A stretch of DNA of 64,000 nt from NCBI RefSeq assembly GCF_000471905.2, contig NW_006499364.1:6206250-6270249 (forward strand), read 5' to 3'. Made by a program: the position numbers and the translations under genes. Below the pieces are notes generated by a model. That model was not told where the DNA came from. It searched no databases and saw only the letters and a list, made by a program, of their open reading frames with translations. The stretch is from Amborella trichopoda (lineage: Eukaryota; Streptophyta; Magnoliopsida; Amborellales; Amborellaceae). Below are positions 50,701 through 57,400 of the stretch, in pieces (positions within the stretch are counted from its first letter, which is position 1; each line of letters starts with the position of its first letter).

Positions 50701-52568
50701 GTTAATCAATGATTTTCGATCTAGATTGAGTTATTTGAATCTAGATCGGTGATTTTTAAACTCTTGATTTCATCTTTCATTTCTTTAGGTAAAACATCCA
50801 TAACTATGAGCCTATGTTGCATGGTTACACTCTCTCCTAAAATAACCTTACATTTTTTACATGATGGTCGATCTACTTTCTTGAATAGAAAAAGTTCTAT
50901 CTGGGTTCTATATGATTCACTTTTATAAGTTATTAAACTAGTTGTTTGCTAGGTTGTAGGTCATAGCAAAATCCAGGATAGCCTCGCGATCCCATTTCTT
51001 TTCCCAAAATCATATCCCACGTACCCTTTATTATCTTTTCCTACATGACTATTTAAGTCCCCTCCAAAAAAAGGTTATCTCTCTATTTGGTATTTCTTAG
51101 AGTGGTTCATCCATGTCCTCCCAAAATTATCTCGTAATTCTATCCTCTAGTCCTACATGTGGCTCATAAACACTAATTATATTTATCTCCTCCCCAAATA
51201 CAATTTTACGTAATAGGAGCTTATCACCTACTCTATTGACATTAACTACTTTATTTTTTAAAAGAAAAAGTTTATATAAGGTTACAACCTTAAACTGTAG
51301 AATTAAAGTGCACCTCAAAAATCCATCACAAAATGTTGTTTTGATGTTGGAAACCCTCTAATTGATCATTTCAACATCATGATGTATGAAAGTGAAAAAA
51401 AAAAAAAAGGTTGGAGTCTCAAATATAACATAATATATCTGGACTGTCCATTTTCAAGATTTTCATGTGTTTATCGATCTCTACTAGATTTGAACTATTT
51501 TTTTAGTTCAAAATTTTTTATAGTTAGATATCAAAATAGATTCTCAAGTCATCCTAAGAATTTTTACACTAAAATTAAATTTAGGATAAAATTTGGAGGT
51601 GCACCTTAATTTTATTATTTAAGGTTGCAACCTCATGCAAACTACACCCTTTTTTTAAGGGATTGTATACAATGAGACCATTTACCTTTGATACAAGGTG
51701 GTCACGATTACTCACAACCACCATCGGATGTGAAATTTGATAGCTTGGATGTGTCACAATGTTCGAGAAAAATTCTTCTGAAGTTTGAGCTTGATCAATA
51801 GAATAATTACAGTCATCCAATTTGACATCCAATAGTCAATATTAATGTGACTACCTTGTATCAAAGGTAAATGGTCTCACTCTATACTTTTATTTTTTAA
51901 AATCCTTATCCACTATTATGTTTATGCTATTTCTATTATTATCTTTTTATCTATACAACAGTTTATATCCATCAATTTCTTTAGTTGTTTTCCCCGTTCC
52001 ACTTAATTTCATGTAGACAAGCTATATTAACTCTTTTGCATCTATGTATCCATTAACTCCAAGTTCTTACCTGTTAACATTTCTACATTAATTTTCAAGA
52101 AAAAGTTACCATTTCTACATTCCATGTGACTAGAAGTATCCTACCCTCTTGCACTAGCTTCTTTACCCGCGCTCATCCAGAATGGCATGGGAACTTGCCA
52201 ACTTATCATTGTATCATATTCTCTTGCACTAGCTTTTTTATCCTCACTCGTCTAGAATGACACAGGAACTTGCCTACTTATAACTGTAGTCGGGCATTTG
52301 TTTCGGCACGTCGCTTCGGGGGAATGCCCTAGCTAACCCTTGCTCATTTCTCACTGCACCCAAGTACTAGTACAACGTGTCACTGTAGGGGAATGCCCTG
52401 ACTAACCCTTGCTTATTTCTCACAGCACCAAGGTGGAGTAGCACGTCACTTGGATGAGTTAAAGGGAAAGTTTAAAATCCCCATTCTTATTAAACCAAAA
52501 TTTATCATTATTAGATTTTCTAAATTACGTGCATGCCTAGATTAAAGGGAAATTTACAAAAAATTATA

Positions 52569-52609
<41 letters not shown>

Positions 52610-53936
52610 TAAAATTTAAAAATAACTTTGCGTACTTTATCTTTTACATTCAAGAACCACTTTTTCAAAATGTGTATTTTAAATTTGGGTGCAGTTTCTA
52701 TAAGGTTGCAACCTTAGACAATCCAATTAAGCATACCTCCAAATGTTATCATAGCATGTAATTTTGGTGTAAAAAATTCTTAAAATTATCTGAAAATCAA
52801 CTCTAATTATAAAATTTTAAACTCCAAAAATTAAAATCAAATAGATTTATAAACATAAAAAAATCTTGAAATTGTATTGCCAGATGCGGACTCAAAATCT
52901 TTCTTTATTTTCATATTCATATATCTTGATATCAAGATGATCAATTAGAGGGTTTAACATTAGAACTAACTTTTCCAATGGATTTTTTTGGAGCATATTT
53001 AATTCTACATTTTAAGGTTGCAACCTTATTTAAACTTTTTCCTTTAAATTAATTTTCTCTTCTATACATAAGATGGAACTCAAAAATATTTTAAAATGAA
53101 TCAAATAAAACCAAAATACCCATATATTTTCAAATTTTCAAGGTTATTTTGTCATTTTTTATTTAACTTAATTATATTTTTAATATGTTTACTAGTACAT
53201 TACAAAGAGAAGTATAGACGTCCAATCTTTGAGAGCTTAATTAGATTATATAAGAAAAGGAAAAGTTTTTTGTGCTTATGAAACCTCACGTACAAAAAGA
53301 AAAAATTGAAATGAAATGTTCATTATAAAAAAGTGGGACTCAAGTGTGGAACATAAAATTTATGGGACCATATTAAATTTCAAAAAAAAAAATCTGTCAG
53401 TTTTCATGCAAATATTGAGTTTCCAGGCAACCAGAGCTCAAAATTGGAGCTACATGCAGCGCAATATTTTATTATAATATGTATAAAATTTTCAACTAGA
53501 AACTCGTGCTGAATCTTTCAAAAAATTCTGAACTGTGCTCAGATGCTCGAGATATTCAGGGGAGAAGAACCTTACGTCTCTTTGCAAAGAGTGACTGACA
53601 AAAATCTCAATGACAACTATCCCATAGAGGAAGTAAACAAGGTTGGTTCCCTCATCATCCCTACTCTACCCAAAAATATCTACTCAAAAATAATGACAGA
53701 GATTTTATAAGCTAACAAGACAAGTGAGATTTTCATCCCTGATTGAAGTTGATAATTTTCCATTGATTCAGATGGCTGAAATAGCATTTTCATGCCTGAA
53801 TGAAGACCCAACGAATAGGCCTGAGATGCGAGAAGTGGTCATCAAGCTGTCTCACATAGTAATGTGCACATTAGAATGGGGTGCTTCTCTTGGTGGCAAC
53901 AACCAAGTCTTCAGTGGACTTATCGCTGGAAGATAG
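29176..53936 (+). CDS. LysM receptor-like kinase (LYK3-type), 10 coding exons
   Basis: Spliced CDS: 29176-29782, 34533-34748, 34852-34991, 35056-35145, 35710-35815, 38604-38755, 39688-39785, 40533-40671, 53543-53641, 53772-53936. All introns are GT-AG, phases agree, and the sum is 1812 nt (603 residues plus stop). Residues 1-22 are a signal peptide. Residues 23-200 are a LysM ectodomain with CxC pairs at C85/C87 and C137/C139. A membrane helix spans about 210-231, followed by KRRNR. The kinase has the glycine loop GEGGYG (306-311), K326 in VAIK, E339 in helix C, HRD with D422, DFG with D440, and GTPGYLPPE ending at E470. It is therefore an RD kinase predicted to be active. Family knowledge: LysM receptor kinases sit in the plasma membrane and take part in sensing N-acetylglucosamine-type glycans. 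The LYK3 (At1g51940-like) assignment rests on recognised motifs such as PPES.CELQ and the SLGGN.QVFSGL tail. Alternative: another LYK clade. The gene looks intact despite a sequence gap in intron 1. Confidence 0.85.
29858..30050. repeat. MITE, GGGATTGTATACAA family, copy 1 (intron 1)
   Basis: The right end reads TTTTATTGTATATAATCCC, and the interior reads GACCAAGCTCAAAGTTGAAA, shared with the copies at 51659-51887 and 63129-63352. The left end is degraded. Confidence 0.6.
30100..30205 (-). repeat. MULE-like MITE, end fragment
   Basis: GATTAATTAGAGGGTTATCC and GGGTTGCAACCTTGTGAACTT match the reverse complement of the MITE left end. The rest is missing. Confidence 0.4.
30387..30688. other. Assembly gap (302 N)
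   Basis: Run of N inside the hAT-like element. Its true length may differ. No coding exon is expected there, because exon 1 and exon 2 of the LysM-RLK splice in phase around it. Confidence 0.98.
31235..31400. repeat. AT-rich tandem array with ACCAACCACTATATA words
   Basis: TTTATACCAACCACTATATA occurs three times (about 31258, 31298, 31370), followed each time by ACAACAAAAAT. ACAACACATGCC also occurs twice. The spacing is irregular. Confidence 0.75.
31423..31620. repeat. Tandem array, about 53-bp unit, about four copies
   Basis: Each unit contains ACACACGTGTGCGCGTGTGA and GGCACGCTCGCACGTGCGCT, with minor changes. It is very rich in alternating purine-pyrimidine steps and in ACGTG/CACGTG cores. 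Confidence 0.85.
31640..31815. repeat. Tandem array, 41-bp unit, about four copies
   Basis: Unit built on GAACCGGGCTGAACCGGATG followed by GGAACCGGCGGTTCCACTCTA-like sequence. GGAACCGGCGGTTCC is itself palindromic. Confidence 0.85.
32350..32739 (+). mobile_element. MULE-like MITE, 'gccgaggc' type, 9-bp TSD
   Basis: Starts GGAAAAAGTTTATATAGAGC and ends TCTACACAAACCGCACTC. AAACAAAAA flanks both sides (32341-32349 and 32740-32748). Just inside the ends sits AGAGCCGAGGCTCT, a short hairpin. Lies in LysM-RLK intron 1. Confidence 0.85.
33285..33600 (+). repeat. Dispersed repeat, uninterrupted copy (LysM-RLK intron 1)
   Basis: Same family as 22270-22471 plus 28632-28740, and as the inverted copies at 15780-15960 and 16135-16400. 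It shows the unoccupied site of the L1 insertion (AGTTTCCAATGTTTTTACAT). Begins near GGACCCGGTTTTTATGCGG. Non-coding. Confidence 0.6.
33601..34532 (+). other. Remaining 3' part of LysM-RLK intron 1
   Basis: AT-rich, no coding motif or defined repeat. Ends in TTTTATCAACAG, the exon 2 acceptor. Confidence 0.6.
34533..34748 (+). CDS. LysM-RLK exon 2: transmembrane helix
   Basis: The acceptor is CAACAG and the donor GTTGGA. The exon completes codon 203 and encodes KKR followed by the single hydrophobic helix [20 protein letters not shown], then basic cytosolic residues [10 protein letters not shown]. The length is a multiple of three (216 nt), so both flanking introns are in phase 1. Confidence 0.85.
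34852..34991 (+). CDS. LysM-RLK exon 3: juxtamembrane and glycine loop
   Basis: Encodes residues 275-321, including [13 protein letters not shown], the motif common in plant RLKs just before the kinase domain, and the glycine-rich loop [12 protein letters not shown]. Donor is GTGAGA. The intron before it is only 103 bp. Confidence 0.88.
35056..35145 (+). CDS. LysM-RLK exon 4: VAIK lysine and helix C
   Basis: Exactly 30 codons (residues 322-351) between GCTCGCAG and the donor GTACGG. It holds the ATP-anchoring lysine in EVAIKRMK and the helix C glutamate in FFAELKVL. Confidence 0.88.
35710..35815 (+). CDS. LysM-RLK exon 5: kinase hinge region
   Basis: Begins after TTCGCAG and encodes [20 protein letters not shown] (residues 352-371), then [11 protein letters not shown], the hinge and following loop of the N lobe. 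Ends in phase 1 with donor GTAATT. The intron after it is about 2.8 kb and holds several repeats. Confidence 0.88.
36020..37500 (-). mobile_element. Short Ty3/gypsy-like remnant (intron 5)
   Basis: A direct repeat of about 130 bp flanks it (AAGCTTCCACCCTTTCTTAC at about 36120 and AGGCTCCACCCTTTCTCACG at about 37388), possible LTR fragments. Between them the - strand encodes gag-like pieces: [20 protein letters not shown] (about 37020) and [19 protein letters not shown] (about 36800). ATTGGCACTGTAAA at about 37270 (- strand) may be a decayed PBS. A MULE-type MITE (36277-36687) lies inside it. Confidence 0.4.
36277..36687 (-). mobile_element. MULE-like MITE, 'gccgaggc' type, 9-bp TSD
   Basis: Inverted relative to the 32.3 kb copy: starts GGATGCAGTTTGTATAGAGC and ends in a CTATATAAACTTTTCCC sequence plus 7 bases. 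AAATCTAAA occurs at 36268-36276 and 36688-36696. Lies in intron 5. Confidence 0.8.
37860..38335. repeat. Repeat with CCGGTT-rich ends (intron 5), unclassified
   Basis: The left part has AACCGTTTAGTGGCCGGTTTCGGTTTTGG; the right part has CAGTTTACCGGTTAAGCC and GTCCGGTTAACACTG. The AT-rich middle resembles other hAT-like relics here. The ends are not defined. Confidence 0.35.
38604..38755 (+). CDS. LysM-RLK exon 6: catalytic loop
   Basis: Starts at the acceptor AATCAG in phase 1 and encodes HEALPW, the helix [17 protein letters not shown], and the catalytic loop [14 protein letters not shown] (D422). The upstream open codons in the same frame (from 38585) are intronic. Donor is GTAATC. Confidence 0.88.
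38903..39532. mobile_element. Probable hAT-like inverted-repeat element (intron 6)
   Basis: Left TTGAAAACTCGGCTGAG and right (reverse) TTTTTAAACTCGGCTTGGG are inverted. The interior near the left end has two GGACCGGCYCTTGCCGAGC repeats. The TSD is unclear. Confidence 0.45.
39688..39785 (+). CDS. LysM-RLK exon 7: DFG to PPE activation segment
   Basis: Encodes [20 protein letters not shown] and then [13 protein letters not shown]. It carries the metal-binding Asp (D440) and the activation-segment end, which is PPE instead of APE as in many LysM-RLKs. Donor is GTAAGT. Confidence 0.88.
40138..40479. mobile_element. Non-autonomous hAT element (intron 7)
   Basis: Ends TAGGAGTGGGAATTG and (reverse) TAGGGGTAGGAATGG. 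The flanks CATTTATG and CGTGTATG agree at 6 of 8. The GGGTCC/GACCCG-rich interior resembles the 56.6 kb element. Confidence 0.7.
40533..40671 (+). CDS. LysM-RLK exon 8: helix F region
   Basis: Encodes [20 protein letters not shown] and then [20 protein letters not shown], the C-lobe segment with the conserved SDVYAFGV motif. It ends at ISI with donor GTATGC, which opens the 12.9 kb intron. Confidence 0.86.
42027..42745. mobile_element. Fold-back element with 11 nested 17-bp palindromes, 9-bp TSD
   Basis: 719 bp; the whole element is an imperfect inverted repeat centred near 42386. The ends are GAGAAAATTACATAAAAATC and (reverse) GGAAAAATTACATAAAAATC. ATATAAGAG occurs at 42018-42026 and 42746-42754. 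Each arm carries several copies of CGGATGTTNAACATCCG, itself a palindrome (at about 42156, 42189, 42244, 42273, 42331, 42361, 42421, 42454, 42508, 42540, 42595). No coding capacity. The 9-bp duplication suggests a MULE transposase acted in trans. Confidence 0.88.
42752..43027. mobile_element. Inverted-repeat MITE with duplicated right arm
   Basis: Left end GAGTAATGATACTATGAGAC, right end (reverse) GAGTAATGATACTATGACAC. The right arm segment CTCACATGGATGTGGGAGGG occurs twice (about 42926 and 42990), with TTTAATGGTRATCCTTTRGG before each. ATAA abuts both ends, a possible 3-4 bp target duplication. Confidence 0.75.
43038..43431 (+). mobile_element. MULE-like MITE, 'gccgaggc' type, 9-bp TSD
   Basis: Starts GATAAAAGTTTATATAGAG, ends TATACAAACCGCACCC. 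The flanks TAATGTAAA (43029-43037) and TAATATAAA (43432-43440) match at 8 of 9 positions. Lies in intron 8 within AT-rich DNA. Confidence 0.83.
44013..44409 (+). mobile_element. MULE-like MITE, 'gccgaggc' type, perfect 9-bp TSD
   Basis: Starts GGAAAAAGCTTATATAGAGC, ends TATACAAACCGCACCC. TTACATAAA occurs at 44004-44012 and 44410-44418. Very similar to the copy 0.6 kb upstream (43038-43431). Confidence 0.87.
44970..45960 (+). repeat. Tandem duplication within a probable copia-type LTR
   Basis: Two copies of about 190-200 bp (44972-45161 and 45160-45368) share AACATTTATAGGAAGTCT and TTTAGTGTGGATTCCTAATC. Downstream, GTGTCCGTAGATATTGCC then GAACCACGTAAATATTTATG (about 45808-45855) resembles the R-U5 part of plant copia LTRs. 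No internal domain is attached, so it may be a solo LTR. Confidence 0.4.
45961..46378. other. Unassigned intronic DNA
   Basis: No motif recognised between the probable copia LTR and the RTE 3' end. Confidence 0.45.
47942..50766 (+). mobile_element. hAT-like composite inserted in the RTE LINE
   Basis: Left end CAATGCTTAAAAAAATGG, right end (reverse complement) CAAGAGTTTAAAAATC, resembling the ends of the hAT-like element at 30290. RTE coding sequence continues on each side. Flanking words GTTTCACT and ATTTCATC agree at 5 of 8 positions. A second left end, CAGTGGTTTAAAAAGCGG, occurs at 49388, so this is either two nested elements or one with an internal duplication. A MULE-type MITE (48204-48596) is nested inside. 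Short repeats of GATGGGAAGT and CGAGAACCGATTGAAATTGC occur at about 50280-50430. Confidence 0.5.
48204..48596 (+). mobile_element. MULE-like MITE, variant ends
   Basis: Starts GAAAAAGTTTATATGAGGAT, ends TATGCAAACTGCACCC. The interior GATTGATCATCTCGACATCA is shared with the other copies. CTACGGATGC occurs near both ends in inverted context. The TSD is not clean. Nested in the hAT-like composite. Confidence 0.75.
51264..51649 (+). mobile_element. MULE-like MITE, 'aaggttgcaacctt' type
   Basis: Starts GAAAAAGTTTATATAAGGTT, ends CATGCAAACTACACCC. AAGGTTGCAACCT lies just inside the right end, and AAGGTTACAACCTT inside the left. Inserted in RTE endonuclease sequence. The flanks are T-rich, so the TSD is ambiguous. 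Confidence 0.8.
51659..51887. mobile_element. MITE, GGGATTGTATACAA family, copy 2 (long inverted ends)
   Basis: Both ends carry GAGACCATTTACCTTTGATA followed by CAAGGTRGTCAC, about 45 bp of inverted repeat. Together with the adjacent MULE-type MITE it splits an RTE endonuclease frame; TTTATTTTTTAAAA occurs on both sides of the pair. Confidence 0.75.
52570..52604. repeat. (TA)n microsatellite
   Basis: About 17 TA dinucleotides in LysM-RLK intron 8, just upstream of a MULE-type MITE. Confidence 0.95.
52687..53042 (-). mobile_element. MULE-like MITE, 'aaggttgcaacctt' type, 9-bp TSD
   Basis: Starts GGGTGCAGTTTCTATAAGGT, ends TATTTAAACTTTTTCC. The perfect palindrome AAGGTTGCAACCTT lies near both ends. 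The flanks TTTAAATTT and TTTAAATTA match at 8 of 9 positions. Lies about 0.5 kb before exon 9. Confidence 0.83.
53543..53641 (+). CDS. LysM-RLK exon 9
   Basis: A 99 nt exon (33 codons) after GCTCAG. It encodes [20 protein letters not shown] and then [13 protein letters not shown], matching the DxNLxxxYPxExVxK stretch of RLK C lobes. It is joined to exon 8 across 12,871 bp by matching phase and by kinase homology. No other copy of this segment was seen in between. Confidence 0.8.
53772..53936 (+). CDS. LysM-RLK exon 10: kinase C terminus and stop
   Basis: Encodes [20 protein letters not shown] (kinase subdomain XI with its conserved Arg), then [10 protein letters not shown] and the family-typical tail [16 protein letters not shown], then TAG. 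The 3' UTR must lie in the 411 bp before the stop codon of the opposing WD40 gene. Confidence 0.87.
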   Translation: MAEIAFSCLNEDPTNRPEMREVVIKLSHIVMCTLEWGASLGGNNQVFSGLIAGR

Positions 53937-54347
53937 AGACAGAGAGAGATGTTTTCTAATTTGATTGCAAAATGACCACAATCAACAGTGCAGTTTAATC
54001 AACAACATGGTCTCAAAAGTTTCACAGCCAAATGACCACAATCGGCTTTATATTTTCCCCGTACAGATCTTCTGTAACACAAAGGTGTCCTGATCACCAA
54101 CTTTCTATCTATTAATAGCCCCTCTCTCTCTCAACTACTGCACCACAACTATTGTCATTACCTATCTGCTTCACTACTTCACAGCATTTCCTCTTGCAAA
54201 AGACACGCACGTGCGAACATAAAAAGACCATTTTCAAAGATGCCAAGTTTAAATGCGATACCACTCCATTTGAAGGGTGTAAATTGCAGAGAGAAAAAAA
54301 AGCAAAAGTAACAAACACAAAATTAGCAAAAGAAACAAATTAAATAC
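53937..54347. other. Shared 3' region of two convergent genes
   Basis: 411 bp between the stop codons of the LysM-RLK (+) and the WD40 gene (-). Both 3' UTRs and polyadenylation sites have to fit here, or they overlap. The words AAATGACCACAATC recur at about 53970 and 54030, a short direct repeat. No clear AATAAA was identified. Confidence 0.6.
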
Positions 54348-54494
54348 TCAAGTGTTTGAGTCCATATCGGCTGGTTCTGAATTCGAGTCAGGAATCCAAA
54401 AGGCAAGAACTGAAGATGCTGTCACAAACATAGCTCGGTGAGGGGCCCACTTCACGCATGCTGTAACCCCAACTTGAGAGTTCCAACATGCTAC
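54348..54494 (-). CDS. WD40 gene, last coding exon
   Basis: 49 codons including TGA. VACW continues the WD repeat from the previous exon, and the protein ends [15 protein letters not shown]. It faces the LysM-RLK stop codon (53936) across 411 bp. Confidence 0.66.
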   Translation of the reverse strand, partial: VACWNSQVGVTACVKWAPHRAMFVTASSVLAFWIPDSNSEPADMDSNT

Positions 54495-57400
54495 CTGTTA
54501 GATGGAGAGAATACCTTGTCATTCCTTTTTATTATATTTTTCTTATATCTAGTTAATTATTATCATCTCTTTGTACAGGTCGCTCAAACTTGTAAAAATT
54601 TACTCTCTCTCTCTACAAGAATGCATTGTTAGGTTTTTAAAACTCACTTTGATGTGAAAGTAGAAACCCCAAAGAATTGTGGACTTTTCTTTTCTTTTTT
54701 TTTTTAATATGTAAAGTATTGTATTGAAGGAAAAGGATATAGAGGTGTAGTGTATCAAAAAATGGGCTGCCCCACATATTGGGAGCTCTACAAAATGCCA
54801 CCCAGGAGGTGGCCAACAACAACAAAATGCTATGCACAGCCAAAAACAGAATAGGGTAGATAGGCAGGGACCAAGTGCGCAAGAAAAGGTTCACAGGGTT
54901 GCCGTGCCGTCTGAATCAGTTGCAGCCTCCTTTGCGAATGAGTCGGCCTCCTGGTTGGCCTCACGCCAAATATGATTCCAAGAGATTTAGATGGGTCTGC
55001 AGATTTCCGCAAACCAAAAACATGTGAAAGTCTCCAAGGGTGGGCTGCAGATCCAGAGGTCCAATAGAGAATGTTTTTGGAGTTCCCAGCCACCACCAAT
55101 GCGGGGTTCCAGTTGGGGGGTTCCAGTTGGGGTTGAAGTTCATAACGCCCTCGGGGAGGGCTAACGCCTCCACCATGTGGGAGTCCGCTTGGCCGATGTG
55201 CTTGGAGAACGAGAAGATGGTGAGCCCTTCATGGTTTCTAAAGATCCTGCCTATTCCAGCAAGGCAAGGGTTGCCCAGTGAACCAACTGTCGAAGTACAG
55301 TTTGATGGTGCCTCGGTCTAGGGTCGCCCAAGGGAGGCTCTAGGGATGCCTGGGGGCCAAGAGGTGAGTAAAGATAACCAGTTGAGTGGAAGCCTGCAAG
55401 AGTGACATGCTTGAAACGACTGTGGTTCGTGGCCAAAAAGATGACCATCGATCTGATGCATTCCTTGAGGACCCGTGGGTGGGCTGATTGGCCTTGGAAG
55501 ATTCTGTGTTTTCTTTCGGTCCATAGCACCCACAAGGTGGCTGCTACCGAGGCATTCCAGAGTAGGATAACAGATTTGGCCATGGGAGGGGTTGAAGGGA
55601 GGTGAAGATGCACGGGACTGGCCTCGGAGTAACCCAAGACCAGTTGAAAAAAACCTCATAGGTCACTTGCAACTTCACAGTGGATGGAGAGGTGGGCATC
55701 AATTTCCTCTTCCTTCAAGCACATTACACATCAGTTTGGGGTTGCCAATCCCTTCCTTTGGAGTTGGTCCACGGTCAGAGCTCTTTCAGCGAGAGCTAAA
55801 CAGCTGAAGACTTGTATCTTTGGGGAGACAAAGGGGAACCAGGCTCTAGCAGTGGGGATGGGGTTGTTGGCGTTGGAATGTGGTAGGGTTGCAAGAGATT
55901 GAAGAGAGTGGTAGAAAGAGGAGAGGGAAAAGGAACCCAAAATGGCACGGGAACAAATGATTCTATCTTCACCAAGGGAGGAATGTAGATTGAGTGAAGG
56001 GAGGAGAGTCAAAGAAAGTCGTCTATTTCATGATCCAAGAGAGATCTCCGGAAGTTTGGGTGAACTCTGGTTGGGCCTTGGGGTACTAAGAGGTCGGCCA
56101 TCGTGGACTCACGGTTGCTTGCCAAAAGGAAGAGATTAGGGAAGTGTTCCAAAATTTGACTCTACTACCGGTCTAGGGGTGGAATCGAATGTTTGCTTTG
56201 AAATGGCTATAGGCTTTGCGCCGGGATCTCCAGGCCCCTCAGGACCTATGATTTGCACGGCAGTTAGATAACACGGCAGTTAGATAACCAGGTGGGGACA
56301 TCAAAGTGATATTTGTGGCTGAGAACTTGTTGCCACAGGTGGCCTTCTTGAGTGGTTAGGCGCCACGACCACTTACTGAGGAGAACAGGTTGTTGGACTT
56401 AAGAGTTTGCAAATCCCCAATCCACCCTGGGATTTAGGATTGCACACCTTGTCCCAAGAAATGAGGTGGAATTTGTTGCCTACCTCCGGCCCAGAGGAAG
56501 TTCCTCATGAGCTGTTCTAATCTACTAACCCTTACGGCAAGCATACATTTGGAAGATGGGAATGTTGGACAAGGTTAGGGGTGGCAATGGACCGGGGCCC
56601 GATGGGTAGTCCCGACCCCGAGTCCGGGTATGGGTCCAAAATTGGACCCAGCAGGTTAGGTCCAAACCTTGGACCCAAACACTATTCAGGTCCGGGTCCG
56701 GTTCCAATCGTGTTGGGTCTGGATCTGGATCCCATAATATTTTTTGGGTCCCAATTTATGAAATATATTTAAATATAGTTAAACACAGATATTTTAATTT
56801 TGTGGTAGGGTCCGATCGAATCCGGGTTCTGGTTATGGTTCCATACTATATTTTTGGGTTAGGGTCTAGGTCCACTGAATTTGGGTCCAGTTAGGTCCGG
56901 GTCTGGGTCCCATAATATTTTTTCAAGTTCGGTCAGACCCAGACCCAGACCTGACCCGACCCAACCCGACCGGACCCATTGCCATCCCTAGACAAGGTTT
57001 CCTTAATAAGGGTGAACCTAATGGTCAAGGAGAGGAAATGCCCTTTCCAGTCTACGAATCTCCAATCGAACTTGTCTATGATGTGGTCTCACTGCCTTTT
57101 CCTTGGCTTACCACTACAGAGGGGGAGGCTAAGGTAGGTGGTTGGAAGGTTCTCCACTTTGCAGCCCCATCTATGGGCAAACTCCTGAACAATTTGGGCT
57201 TCAAGGGACAAGCCGATCATCTTGGATTTTGTCATATTAACTCTAAATCATGTCAACACAAAGTTGGAACTTTGGAGGGATGCTCTAGAATCCAAAGGTT
57301 TTAAAACTAGCCTAACTAAGACAGAGTATATGGAATGTAAGTTTGATAATAATCAAAGTTGAGAAGAGGAAGTAGTTAAGATTGACGGCTAAGAAATACA

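Larger units (their letters stand above)
46379..52460 (-). mobile_element. RTE-type LINE broken up by later insertions (LysM-RLK intron 8)
   Basis: On the - strand from 52460 downward: a 5' region with repeated GGGAATGCCCT words, endonuclease start ([15 protein letters not shown], about 52090), IVDKDFK / [14 protein letters not shown] and [15 protein letters not shown] (51940 and about 51200), [11 protein letters not shown] (about 47920), RT near the FVDD box ([20 protein letters not shown], about 47120), [11 protein letters not shown] and [11 protein letters not shown] (about 46720), and a GATGATGTTG-type tail at about 46379. Insertions lie at 51264-51649, 51659-51887 and 47942-50766. No intact frame remains. 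Confidence 0.75.
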
